A stretch of 64,000 nt of DNA from NCBI RefSeq assembly GCF_024362485.1, contig NZ_CP101457.1:1-64000 (forward strand), read 5' to 3'. Source of the stretch: Natronobeatus ordinarius. Lineage in GTDB: Archaea > Halobacteriota > Halobacteria > Halobacteriales > Natrialbaceae. Numbering within the stretch: position 1 is the stretch's first letter; the number at the start of each line of letters is the position of its first letter. The notes beneath the pieces were generated by a model. The model worked only from the letters and a program-made list of their open reading frames with translations. It searched no databases and was not told the origin of the DNA. The translations under genes were made by a program, and so were the position numbers. Below are positions 53,829 to 61,624 of this stretch, in pieces.

Positions 53829-54085
53829 TCAACTCTCGAGAACGGCAGGGATATCGGAGAGATCGAATAGGCGGAGGTCATCATGTTCGTCTGCAGCTTC
53901 CTCGACGGTGCGTTTGAACCCAGAACGGCTGAACAAGGCGAATTCATACGTCGGCTCACCACCTCCGGTGGGTGTTCAGTCGATATGGGGGATGTCGTCC
54001 TCGAGATCCGCAAGCACGTCATAGTCGAGGGAGGTGTTGGTAAATTTCGCTTCGCCAGCGATCAGCGTTGACTCGTCAGTTGATG
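53829..54085 (-). pseudogene. 3' remnant of the DUF234 ATPase
   Basis: Minus-strand reading gives only the end of the protein intact at 33230: IAGEAKFTNTSLDYDVLADL, YEFALFSRSGFKRTVEEAAD, LFDLSDIPAVLES. A TGG is changed to TGA (HID*TPT). Upstream, the sequence jumps at about 54085 from codon ~390 straight to the promoter region, so about 1.2 kb was deleted cleanly. Confidence 0.85.
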
Positions 54086-54101
54086 CTCCGAAGTTAGGAA
54101 T

Positions 54102-54118
54102 CAGACTATAATAGTCTG
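54102..54118. promoter_or_regulatory. Operator-like palindrome, copy B
   Basis: CAGACTATAATAGTCTG, the same 17 bp as at 34693, followed by another ACTATAAT. Kept although the gene it served is now a remnant. Confidence 0.7.
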
Positions 54119-54203
54119 AACTATAATGTCCTGGACCCTAATACAGTGGGGTCAATTATTTGAGCCACCACCAAGGCACCGACAGGCATCCCCGAATGTC
54201 CCG

Positions 54204-54425
54204 TCAGTCGTCCTGTGAGCGGATATCGCTGGCCCGCTGTTCAAGCCGGCGGAGGATCTGGACACGCCCCTGATTCGCGTTCTCGTAGGCGACGCAGGCT
54301 CGGAGCGTCTCCATGTCGTGAATCGTCGCGATACCAGCGTTGATGAGTCGGGTATTTGGCGGTTCGAGACGCTGTTCCGGTGTGAGACCGTCTGAATCGA
54401 CGGATAGATTTGACGAGTCGCTCAT
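54204..54425 (-). CDS. 74-aa backbone protein (copy B)
   Basis: Starts at ATG 54425 (MSDSSNLSVDSDGLTPEQRL), right after leader hairpin L11; an in-frame ATG at 54449 would lie in the hairpin. The core EPPNTRLINAGIATIHDMET and coiled-coil tail match copy A. Function is unknown. The wHTH gene lies ~90 bp upstream on the same strand. Confidence 0.72.
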   Translation of the reverse strand: MSDSSNLSVDSDGLTPEQRLEPPNTRLINAGIATIHDMETLRACVAYENANQGRVQILRRLEQRASDIRSQDD

Positions 54426-54432
54426 TTTTGTT

Positions 54433-54461
54433 CGCCTCCGCTCTCTCAAGGCGACAATAAA
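54433..54461 (-). promoter_or_regulatory. Leader hairpin L11, before 74-aa gene B
   Basis: Stem CGCCT / AGGCG, followed on the plus strand by ACAATAAAC. Twin of L5. Confidence 0.55.
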
Positions 54462-54511
54462 CAGCGGCTAGACCACTCCCGGTCGAAGAAATTCCTTGTT
54501 AGAACTCCAAG

Positions 54512-55171
54512 TCAGCTTGGACGGTAGTTCGCGTCAGTGTCGACGCTGTCGTACATGCGGCCGAGCATGTCGAGCGCCGACTGAAAGTGCGCGTAGTGCT
54601 CGTTTGCGAACGCCACGGTTTCTTGGAGTGGGATGACGGGCCGTCCGTCGACCATCTCGGCTTCGATCTGTGGCTGCGGCTCGAATACCACCTGTATCGC
54701 ACCATCGAGGTCAGCAGCGGGCAGGCGTTCTTCCGTAGTCGGGATTTCGAACCGATCGAAGAACGCCGTCCAGGCGCCGAGTTCGGATTCGTGGACGGCG
54801 ATGAACAGCGGATAGTCCTCTGGGTCGCGAGCGACCTGGTAGCCACCGCGGGTCCAGACGTAGACCGCATCGATGCCAGTGTATGCATACTCCATTCCCG
54901 CGAACTGCGGGAGGACATACGCCTCTGAAATTGACGGTGGTGAGATGTCTGCTGCCGCCGTCAGAAATTCGAGACCGGCGTCTCGGAGTGTCTGATCGAC
55001 GAGATGGTTCCCATTGTCGTACGCGACGTATCCCGCCTCCTCGAGCCGATTCACGACGCGACGAATCGTCTCTCGGTTCTCGTCGATCTTCCGCGCGACA
55101 CCGGAGATGGAATCATCTGAGTCGAGTGCGAGGATGACCTTGAGTTCCTTCTCACCGCACACTTCGTACAT
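54512..55171 (-). CDS. Winged-helix protein with unknown C-terminal domain (copy B)
   Basis: 219 residues from ATG 55171. N-terminal winged helix (GVARKIDENRETIRRVVNRL), then the same domain as in copy A (AYVLPQFAGMEYAYTGIDAV, ETVAFANEHYAHFQSALDML). Over the first ~52 codons the DNA is identical to copy A; the rest carries scattered changes, many of them silent. Resemblance to AbiEi-type antitoxins is weak. The DUF7389-like gene ends about 40 bp upstream, so the two may share a transcript. Confidence 0.75.
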   Translation of the reverse strand: MYEVCGEKELKVILALDSDDSISGVARKIDENRETIRRVVNRLEEAGYVAYDNGNHLVDQTLRDAGLEFLTAAADISPPSISEAYVLPQFAGMEYAYTGIDAVYVWTRGGYQVARDPEDYPLFIAVHESELGAWTAFFDRFEIPTTEERLPAADLDGAIQVVFEPQPQIEAEMVDGRPVIPLQETVAFANEHYAHFQSALDMLGRMYDSVDTDANYRPS

Positions 55172-55260
55172 TCTATGGCTACACAATTCTGTGCAATAGT
55201 CAAAAGAAATACTATTCGTGTGGGTCGGCTGGCTGGATCTGGCGAGTGTCCTCAGCGAGG
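55016..55260. repeat. 245-bp identical repeat, copy B
   Basis: Same 245 bp as 35823-36067 without a difference; the flanks are diverged. Confidence 0.9.
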
Positions 55261-55490
55261 TCGTGGATATACTCGCGGAGGGTTTCCATATCTTCGCGGG
55301 CGTCTTCGAGCGTTTTACCCTTCACTTTGGCCGTGATCTTGTCTTGATCGCGGGTGCCAGTACCGCGAGTGAGTTTGACGGTGAGTGAGACGCCGACATC
55401 GCTTCGCTCGACGTACTCGGTTGGTGCCTGACGCTCACGGTTCTGCGGCGATTCTGGGCCCGTACGAGGATGCTGGGTGTGTTCTGACAT
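55212..55490 (-). CDS. DUF7389-like small protein
   Basis: 92 residues. A Pro/Gln-rich N-terminus, then a beta-rich core (VGVSLTVKLTRGTGTRDQDK, ITAKVKGKTLEDA) and a helical end. The name is from memory of haloarchaeal families; the function is not known to me. It lies 19 bp after the next gene upstream, so the two are probably co-transcribed. Only its 3' end survives in backbone A (36006). Confidence 0.7.
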   Translation of the reverse strand: MSEHTQHPRTGPESPQNRERQAPTEYVERSDVGVSLTVKLTRGTGTRDQDKITAKVKGKTLEDAREDMETLREYIHDLAEDTRQIQPADPHE

Positions 55491-55509
55491 TGATTGCTTT
55501 CTATGATCG

Positions 55510-55914
55510 TTAGTTGACGGACGGTGCGACTGGATCGTCGACTATCTCACGAAGGGCTGCATCTATCTCGCGTCCGGTGAGTCGCCAGCAGCCGTCGGGT
55601 CCTGTACACTCTAGCTGGCTCACCACTTCGGTCTTGAACGCCTTGTACTCCCCAAGCGCCACCTCCTCATTGTCAGTGTAATCGAGCAGAAGGGCGAGTG
55701 CGAGTTGGGCCGGCCCGCTGCCACCATATCCCCATTCGAAGCCCGAAGGACTGTGATTCGCCAGCCCCAGACTCCGCTCTGGCGTGAGCTGTTCTTGGTC
55801 CGATTGGTTCTCGACGATGGCGCGGCCTCGACGACGGTAACCGACGTAGATGACGTCGGGATCAGCCGAGGTCCGTGACTGTACGTGCGAACGTGGGTCG
55901 CTGATTCCACTCAT
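55510..55914 (-). CDS. DUF6166-like protein
   Basis: 134 residues. Conserved-looking parts are IYVGYRRRGRAIVENQ, SPSGFEWGYGGSGPAQLALA and LLLDYTDNEEVAL...YKAFK. This pattern (GFEWGYGGSGPAQLALALL) is typical of a family seen on plasmids and phages across prokaryotes (DUF6166, from memory), with unknown function. Leader hairpin L12 precedes the ATG. Confidence 0.75.
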   Translation of the reverse strand: MSGISDPRSHVQSRTSADPDVIYVGYRRRGRAIVENQSDQEQLTPERSLGLANHSPSGFEWGYGGSGPAQLALALLLDYTDNEEVALGEYKAFKTEVVSQLECTGPDGCWRLTGREIDAALREIVDDPVAPSVN

Positions 55915-55944
55915 AGGTTGGTTCGCGGGAGGCTCGTTTGATCA

Positions 55945-55972
55945 CCCCCGCACCCCTCTCGGGGTTCAAAAA
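55945..55972 (-). promoter_or_regulatory. Leader hairpin L12, before DUF6166-like gene
   Basis: CCCC TCTC GGGG with a second CCCCC run, followed on the plus strand by TTCAAAAAC. Confidence 0.62.
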
Positions 55973-56035
55973 CAGGACGGGGCTGCGTTCGGCAACGTAT
56001 TTGATAGTTGCAACGTACTGTCCAGGTATATCGGA

Positions 56036-57400
56036 ATGGCTGTACTGGACGATCTCTCAGGGTTTGAGTTCGAGGACGTGATAGAGGACGTCTTCCGAAA
56101 TCTCGGCTACGAGAACGTCCGTCAGGCCGAGCGAACCGCCGACGAGGGGCGGGACGTCATCATGGAGGAAGTCGTCGACGGCACCCGGCGCGCGATCATC
56201 GTGGAGTGCAAGCACACGGGGACGGTGGGGCGGCCGGTCGTCCAGAAGCTCCACTCGGCAATCGCGACGTTCGACTTCGACGGTCCAAAGCGCGGGATGG
56301 TCGTCACGACGGGTCGGTTCACGAACCCCTCCCAGGAGTACGCCCAGCGTCTACGGCTGAACGATGATCCCCATCCCATCGAGCTGCTCGACGGCGAGGA
56401 CCTCCGGGAGATCGCCGACGAAATCGGCCTCGACCTCTACAACGGTCGCATCGAGATTCTCTGCGACGAGACACTCCGCCCCTATGACCCGGCCGCCGAC
56501 GTCGACGCGCCCGTCGAAGAGGCGTTCCGCGACATCGAAAACATCGAGGCCGCTGACCTCCCAGAACCACATTCGGCGGTGACGTTCCGCCCGGTGGTCG
56601 CGGTCACCGCCGACACGAACGCTGTCTTCGAGACATCGGTGGGCGTCATCCACCACATCAACGACCGATCGCGATTCGTCGCCCACGCCGAACGCGGGCA
56701 GCCACAGGTCGTCGACGCAGAGGTCGCGACGCTGGTCACCGAGAACCTCCACGCGACGGTCGATCTCGACTCGGAGCAGTTCGCGGAGGTTTTCGACGAC
56801 GTCGAGGAGAACCGGTTCGGCCAGACGCAGACCGAGTACAAGGAGTGGGCCGTCGAGCGGCTCCAGCAGCACCACACAAAAACGGTCACCTACACCGGCG
56901 ACAACAACGTCACCTACAACAAGACCTGCGAGCCGAACCGCTCGGACATCTCCGTCCAGTCGATCGAGCCGGTGTACCTTCCCGAGGTTCGGCACACCAC
57001 CGACCACCAGGAGTACACCTATCCCTATGAGTACTACGCGGCGGGCCCCTCACGAGTGACCGCCGAGGACGGCATCCATCGGTGCGTCCACTGTGACACG
57101 AGCGGCGTCGATGAGACGTACACCTACTGTCCGAACTGCGGGGCAATCGCCTGCACCAGCCACACCAAAACGGAACGATTGGAAGGCGAGCCGGTCTGTA
57201 CCGGCTGTGCAGTGTCTGAACGGTTCGCGCTGAAGACGAAGTACTTCTACGACGAGGAGAACCTCGAGGCGTTCCGCGAGGAATACGTTGAGATGCCCCT
57301 CCACGAGAAGGCGATAGAGAACAAGCTGCTGGCTGGCGGGTATGTGGTTGCGACCCTGTTAATCGCCCTGGGTGTTCTCGTGATCGGCGGCATCATCTAA
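56036..57400 (+). CDS. Mrr-like restriction endonuclease with zinc ribbon and membrane tail
   Basis: About 454 residues from ATG 56036 (MAVLDDLSGFEFEDVIEDVF); in-frame codons upstream run through the leader of the opposite gene. Residues 1-130 are an Mrr_cat-type PD-(D/E)XK nuclease: FRNLGYENVRQ, DEGRDVIMEE, RRAIIVECKH (D...ExK). A middle domain of ~200 residues is unknown. Then come two zinc ribbons (CVHCDTS...CPNCGA, CTSH..CTGC) and a hydrophobic end (GGYVVATLLIALGVLVIGGI) that should anchor it in the membrane. Mrr-type enzymes cut modified or foreign DNA. A membrane-anchored version near an entry site would be unusual. It ends 37 bp before a convergent gene. Confidence 0.82.
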   Translation: MAVLDDLSGFEFEDVIEDVFRNLGYENVRQAERTADEGRDVIMEEVVDGTRRAIIVECKHTGTVGRPVVQKLHSAIATFDFDGPKRGMVVTTGRFTNPSQEYAQRLRLNDDPHPIELLDGEDLREIADEIGLDLYNGRIEILCDETLRPYDPAADVDAPVEEAFRDIENIEAADLPEPHSAVTFRPVVAVTADTNAVFETSVGVIHHINDRSRFVAHAERGQPQVVDAEVATLVTENLHATVDLDSEQFAEVFDDVEENRFGQTQTEYKEWAVERLQQHHTKTVTYTGDNNVTYNKTCEPNRSDISVQSIEPVYLPEVRHTTDHQEYTYPYEYYAAGPSRVTAEDGIHRCVHCDTSGVDETYTYCPNCGAIACTSHTKTERLEGEPVCTGCAVSERFALKTKYFYDEENLEAFREEYVEMPLHEKAIENKLLAGGYVVATLLIALGVLVIGGII

Positions 57401-57436
57401 CCCGTCGCAATCTTCCGTCAGGCTACGGTGTTGGTG

Positions 57437-58387
57437 TTACGAGACTCCGTACTGCTCTTTGAGCGCCATATATTCGTCCTTCTTCGGGAGGATGACGGGC
57501 AGATCATCTGTCCTGTCGAAGTCATCTTGAAGTGGCCGATACAACGCTTTTACAGTAGGTTCCAGGTCGTACCACTGTGCGGTCTCGATGAGTGTCTCCT
57601 GATCGATATCTTCCGCCTCGATCAGCAGCATCGAATAGCTGACCCGCCGGGATCCGCTATCGAGAAGGAGCGTATGGCACACGGCTTCAGCAGGCGTTAG
57701 CTCCTCGTCTGGAGCATACCAGAACGGAGGCTCGCCGGCGAGGAAAAACTGTAGACCATACGCTGCAAACCGGCCCAGTCCGGTCATCTCCCAGTCTGGA
57801 GCTGCTTGGAGCGCGTCCGTATCCTCAGCGGTCTGTACGCGGACGAGGGATTGCTTCGGATCGCACCACGCGATCGTGGCGCTGGGGGCGATTTCCCGGA
57901 CTCGTGCTCGATGTTCGTGCTCTATGGCGGCCCGAGCGAACGCCAACAGCGGCGAGACCTCGTCCCGGAGGGCGTACTTCGGATCGGATCTGGAGAGTAA
58001 CGCTCGGTGCTTGAGCGGTGATAACGCGCTATGGGCACCTTGTCGGGTGACTCCGAGCCGGTCTGCGATATCAGCGATGTGTCGTGGCCTATCGAGGTAC
58101 CAACACACGCGGAGGGTGGCTGGCGAGAGCAGTTCCGTCCAGTCTACGTGGCTGAACTCCGACTGGAGCGTTCGATACGCTTCGGCGACGGGATGTTCCG
58201 CGATGCGGACTCGACGCTGATTACTGGGGCCACGGTTTTCTGCGAGCAATCCCGCTGCGAGCAATTCGTCGAGTACGTCGTACAGATGTTCTCGTGAATA
58301 CCCGGTATCAGCCGCGAGTTCCTCCGGTGTCGCTTCACGGCCGGTACTCAGCGCGTCAAGCACGGCGAGTCCGGCCTTCGTAATCAT
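57437..58387 (-). CDS. Tandem winged-helix transcriptional regulator
   Basis: 316 residues. First winged helix ~8-65 (ATPEELAADTGYSREHLYDV), second ~95-145 (HIADIADRLGVTRQGAHSAL), then a sensing domain with AEAVCHTLLLDSGSRRVSYS, the same block as in the regulator at 48733. The two are paralogues from different parts of the replicon. A TATA box (ACTATATAAATA) lies 24-33 nt before the ATG, fitting a leaderless transcript. Targets are unknown. Confidence 0.8.
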   Translation of the reverse strand: MITKAGLAVLDALSTGREATPEELAADTGYSREHLYDVLDELLAAGLLAENRGPSNQRRVRIAEHPVAEAYRTLQSEFSHVDWTELLSPATLRVCWYLDRPRHIADIADRLGVTRQGAHSALSPLKHRALLSRSDPKYALRDEVSPLLAFARAAIEHEHRARVREIAPSATIAWCDPKQSLVRVQTAEDTDALQAAPDWEMTGLGRFAAYGLQFFLAGEPPFWYAPDEELTPAEAVCHTLLLDSGSRRVSYSMLLIEAEDIDQETLIETAQWYDLEPTVKALYRPLQDDFDRTDDLPVILPKKDEYMALKEQYGVS

Positions 58388-58408
58388 CTGGGTCTTTCTA
58401 AACCTTAA

Positions 58409-58420
58409 CTATATAAATAC
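58409..58420 (-). promoter_or_regulatory. TATA box of the wHTH gene at 57437
   Basis: TATTTATATAGT on the minus strand, about 25-33 nt before ATG 58387. AAATC and GGTTT on either side form a weak dyad, recalling the stronger operator at 48681. Confidence 0.55.
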
Positions 58421-58431
58421 GATTTGGGATT

Positions 58432-59013
58432 TTACTTGACGACTGCTTCGTCCCGAACCGGTTCTGTGAGTGCGTCCTCGAGCGACCCGTGGAATTGCCA
58501 GCTGGCCCGCTCGAAGGCCTCGTCGGTCGGACCGTCCCAGCGGGGAATGTGGAGTGACCGCTCACTCTGACTGCCACTCGGTCGGCTCGTCGAACGGGTT
58601 CTCCGTCGGGAGTTCCACGACGTAGAGGTATTCCTCGTCGCCGTGGATGCCGTCAGCTGGATCTTCGACGCGTGTCCAAGCAGGAACAGCGGCTGGTCGA
58701 GGTGCTCCATATTGGACGGCTCAAGGAGACACGCTGGCTGAGCCGCGTCGATCGTTCGCTCTGGGTCGCCATCCAGATACAGACTGACTGTTGAGTGCTT
58801 GTCGAGAAACACGAACGCAGCCGCCGTGTAGCCCGGCCCGCGATCGGCGAGGGTCGCATCGAGCAGTTCCTTCAGCCGGACGAGATCCTGCAGGACGCTT
58901 GCTGGGTACTCATCCGAATGGCGATACACCTGTGCAACACGGTCGGCGTCGCCTTCGGTTTCACTGGTCTGTTCGACTCGTTGCATAAACCGCAGTTGAC
59001 TCCGTGTCGACAT
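58432..59013 (-). pseudogene. Haloarchaeal hypothetical protein with two frameshifts
   Basis: The start (MSTRSQLRFMQRVEQTSE, RVAQVYRHSDEYPASVLQDL) and the end (IPRWDGPTDEAFERASWQF) are in one frame. The middle is read in another: RVEDPADGIHGDEEYLYVVE and LPTENPFDEPTEWQSE. A 1-nt loss near 58673 (where a GGC Gly would be expected) and a second shift near 58565 explain this. About 36 codons are therefore garbled if translated as is. Both could be real or sequence errors. The family is common next to DUF6735-type genes; its function is unknown. Confidence 0.65.
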
Positions 59014-59020
59014 CGGTACT

Positions 59021-59064
59021 CGCCGGCACGAGTGTGCCGGCGCCCATCACCGGCGCATCACAAA
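59021..59064 (-). promoter_or_regulatory. Leader hairpin L13, before gene at 59013
   Basis: Perfect stem CGCCGGCAC GAGT GTGCCGGCG, then an extra CCGGCGC that can compete for pairing. ATG 8 nt further on the minus strand. Confidence 0.62.
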
Positions 59065-59080
59065 CACTGATGCCAGCTAC

Positions 59081-59368
59081 TCACTCGATTTCCAGATTCC
59101 CCGTTCCCCCTTCAGCACTCTCACTGTTCTCATCCCACTCGAGTTCGAACTCGATGCTCAGCTCGCCAGGGCCATCGGCCGGCCCTTCCCGTTCGGCTTT
59201 GACTTCGAATGTCGGACGTTCCGGGGGATCCATTGTGACGGACTCTGCCCCCGTCTTCAGGGTGATCGAACCCCCCTGTTCGAGCTTTTCGGCGACGTTC
59301 CGGAGGTACGACGCGATTTCGTCTCGGCTCTGGGCACTCTCGGATTTGAACAGGACTTCTTCAGGCAT
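59081..59368 (-). CDS. Amphi-Trp domain protein
   Basis: 95 residues: SRDEIASYLRNVAEKLEQGG, then a beta-sheet block with DPPERPTFEVKAERE and LSIEFELEWDE. This is the amphi-Trp domain, small proteins widespread in haloarchaea with unknown role, probably acting through beta-sheet contacts. The acidic tail (EGGTGNLEIE) is normal for halophiles. It lies alone on its strand with ~65-bp gaps on both sides. Confidence 0.85.
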   Translation of the reverse strand: MPEEVLFKSESAQSRDEIASYLRNVAEKLEQGGSITLKTGAESVTMDPPERPTFEVKAEREGPADGPGELSIEFELEWDENSESAEGGTGNLEIE

Positions 59369-59434
59369 ATACTCTCACTTACACCCCCTGCTCGGATAAG
59401 TGGTCCTCTCAATCTCACAACGGAAATTTTCTCG

Positions 59435-59830
59435 TTACGCTAAGTGGGAGACCTCCTCTGGCTCCTCAACGTCATCGAACTCGCCGCGCTTGACAGGCTC
59501 CCAGTCCTCACCCGGCTCCGGACTCCACCAATCGACCTCGTAGGCGCCCGGTGCGCCGAGGATCTTCACGCGCGCCGACCCATCCGGAAGATCGCGACGG
59601 AGCTTCTCGTCGACGTGGAGATTCCAGGTCATGGCGGTATTGAAGCAGGCGAGAACGGCCTCTTCGTAGCCGTGTGTCTCTCGGCATTCCTGGAGTTCGA
59701 CTTGCGTGTTACAGTTCTTGCAGAACACCCCCTCGAACGGGATGTGGCTGAACACCTCGTGCCCGCAGACCGGACACCAAAGGAACTCGAATAGTGCTTG
59801 GCTGTGGCGGTCGATGACTTCCAGACTCAT
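59435..59830 (-). CDS. Zinc-ribbon haloarchaeal protein (DUF7567-like)
   Basis: 131 residues from ATG 59830 (MSLEVIDRHSQALFEFLWCP); upstream codons are not conserved in style. Zinc ribbon CPVCGHEVF...VFCKNCN, then a region HGYEEAVLACFNTAMTWNLH and an acidic tail (YEVDWWSPEPGEDWEPV). The family name is from memory and the function is unknown. It is followed on the same strand by no close gene; the next gene upstream (59908) ends 77 bp away. Confidence 0.68.
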   Translation of the reverse strand: MSLEVIDRHSQALFEFLWCPVCGHEVFSHIPFEGVFCKNCNTQVELQECRETHGYEEAVLACFNTAMTWNLHVDEKLRRDLPDGSARVKILGAPGAYEVDWWSPEPGEDWEPVKRGEFDDVEEPEEVSHLA

Positions 59831-59907
59831 CTGTGGATCTGACCCGATTGAGACGGGCCACCCATTCCAGCCCAAAATAAACGTCACCGAAGATACGTTC
59901 CCATCAA

Positions 59908-60273
59908 TCAGCGCTCGGCGCCGTACACGATTCGCGAGGGCGCTTCGTACCCGCAGTCGGGACAGTCGAACCAGCACTGTACTTTCGCGCCGTCAGCTGC
60001 TTTCTCACCGACGAGGATGTCGTCGTTCGGACACTCGGGACAACTCAGTTCGGGCGCTGGCCGTTCGCGGAGCTCTTCACGGAACGATTTCGCGTCTTTT
60101 GTCTCGTACCCTCGCGACCAGATGGGGTACCCGTCGACGAGGATCGCTCCTCGCCATTTGTAGACGTACGAGTCTGGAGTTCTGTGTAGAACCGCTATCG
60201 CTCCGGTCTCAGCGTTCCGGTACTTGAGTGTGGGCGTCCGGCTCTCCCTTCGCCAGTTAGTGATTCGGGGCAT
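59908..60273 (-). CDS. Zinc-ribbon haloarchaeal protein (DUF7568-like)
   Basis: 121 residues. N-terminal part MPRITNWRRESRTPTLKYRN, then a beta-rich stretch (GAIAVLHRTPDSYVYKWRGA) and a zinc ribbon CPECPNDD...CWFDCPDCGYEAPSR. It starts 6 bp after the gene upstream stops, so the two are one transcript. I cannot assign a function; the ribbon suggests DNA, RNA or protein contacts. Confidence 0.7.
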   Translation of the reverse strand: MPRITNWRRESRTPTLKYRNAETGAIAVLHRTPDSYVYKWRGAILVDGYPIWSRGYETKDAKSFREELRERPAPELSCPECPNDDILVGEKAADGAKVQCWFDCPDCGYEAPSRIVYGAER

Positions 60274-60279
60274 AGTCGA

Positions 60280-60771
60280 TCAGAAGTGGACGTCCGCGGG
60301 CACAATCCAGAGATCCTCACTTTCCACGAGGAGTCGATCCAACTGCTCGCGATGCCGGATGCCGTTCGCGTATTCGTTGTAGAGGAAGATCGTCGGTCCG
60401 TCGTACGCACCGACCTGGTGGAACGCGTGCCGAGCAAGGTTCTCATCGCGCATGATCTCCTCGCTGGAGAGCTCGTCAAGTGCCTCTCTCACTTGGTCGA
60501 GATTCCGCTCGAACTCCGCTTTCGTTGCTTCCCAACCACGATCGAGCAGTTCTTGTCCTTTCTCGGAATCGACGGCCGCCGCAATCGGGAGATCGCCCCA
60601 TCGCGCTTTGCCCGCAAGGGTTGTGTCCTCGTCGTCGAAGGTGACAAAGTAGTCAAACACAGCGCAGGCGTGTGGATCGGCGCCGACCAGTCGTTCGAAC
60701 ACCGCCTTTCCGGTGGATAGCGCTTCGTCTTCTGTCGATGCCTCTACCAGCGCGTAAATTACCATATGCAT
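60280..60771 (-). CDS. Haloarchaeal hypothetical protein, 163 aa
   Basis: Starts at ATG 60771 (MHMVIYALVEASTEDEALST); a longer frame up to 60870 would run through the leader hairpin. A ferredoxin-like alpha/beta start (VIYALVEASTEDEAL) is followed by a helical middle (WEATKAEFERNLDQVREALD) and LARHAFHQVGAYDGPTIFLY. I know similar proteins only from haloarchaeal plasmids. The following gene on this strand overlaps its transcript closely (6 bp gap). Function unknown. Confidence 0.68.
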   Translation of the reverse strand: MHMVIYALVEASTEDEALSTGKAVFERLVGADPHACAVFDYFVTFDDEDTTLAGKARWGDLPIAAAVDSEKGQELLDRGWEATKAEFERNLDQVREALDELSSEEIMRDENLARHAFHQVGAYDGPTIFLYNEYANGIRHREQLDRLLVESEDLWIVPADVHF

Positions 60772-60827
60772 CTCGAACACCTCGAAGTGCCGACGCACTG
60801 GGACCCGTCGTTCGCTCACCCCGTACT

Positions 60828-60857
60828 GCGCCGGCACCCATCGCCGGCGCACAAAAA
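60828..60857 (-). promoter_or_regulatory. Leader hairpin L14, before gene at 60771
   Basis: Stem GCGCCGGC / GCCGGCGC with a 7-nt loop, followed on the plus strand by ACAAAAACC. Confidence 0.62.
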
Positions 60858-60879
60858 CCACTCTCGGCACTTCCCTCTC

Positions 60880-61302
60880 TCAGGGGTCGTTCGCACGCTC
60901 GACGGTGATGGTCAGATCCCCAGATTCGTAGTTGGCCTCGAATGCGACTGAGAACCCATCCGACTCGTACGCCGCGTGGTAGGCTCGATGCAGTTCGAGC
61001 GAGCCGATTGCCTTGAAATGGAAGAATGCGGCTGCGGTGTAGGGCTTGCTGGCGGTCTCGATCTGTGTCTCCACCGAGGCTGGGAGTGCGATCTGTGGTG
61101 TGTCGGTGTCAATACTGGCTGCGAACTCACGTGCTTCGTCGACGGTCGCTTGCGAGTGCGCTGGCGTTTGGCCCGTCAGCACGTTCACCGGTGTCTCCGT
61201 TTCGTCGGTGAATAGGACGTCTTCGAAGGTGTGCGTTCCCAAGATTGCCTCGGGACTCAACTCGCAGTCGTGGAACGGATCGTCGGCTGGTTGCTCGGTC
61301 AT
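60880..61302 (-). CDS. Haloarchaeal hypothetical protein, 140 aa
   Basis: An acidic 140-residue protein (HDCELSPEAILGTHTFEDVL, then AREFAASIDTDTPQIALPAS). The block KPYTAAAFFHFKAIGSLELH resembles the block GPGYTAAAFVFLDKHSTVSL of the protein at 58432, so the two may share a fold. The end (YESGDLTITVERAND) is beta-rich. Function unknown. Leader hairpin L15 precedes it. Confidence 0.65.
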   Translation of the reverse strand: MTEQPADDPFHDCELSPEAILGTHTFEDVLFTDETETPVNVLTGQTPAHSQATVDEAREFAASIDTDTPQIALPASVETQIETASKPYTAAAFFHFKAIGSLELHRAYHAAYESDGFSVAFEANYESGDLTITVERANDP

Positions 61303-61320
61303 GGAATCACGAGCCTACGT

Positions 61321-61351
61321 AGGGGCTCACCCATTCCTGCCCCTGAAAAAA
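61321..61351 (-). promoter_or_regulatory. Leader hairpin L15, before gene at 61302
   Basis: GGGGC ... GCCCC stem with a wider loop, followed on the plus strand by TGAAAAAAC. Confidence 0.55.
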
Positions 61352-61624
61352 CAAGCAGTTGCCACGAAGCAGACTGACCTAGGAGTGGTTCAGGCTCGCT
61401 TTCTCGAGGGGTGATTCGCCAGTCGGGATAAGTAGCTCCTGTCGGTCTCCGATCCGCTCGGCCAGCTTTCGTTTCAGCGTTTTCGAGGTGGAGCCTCCGG
61501 CCTCAAGGAGCGAATGGAATGAGCGAGTAGGCCGGAGAGGAAACCGACATAGTCCGACACAACCGGCATACTGCGACCACCTGATTCCCGAGTAGTTAAG
61601 AACCGTCAGCACTACATCTGAAAT

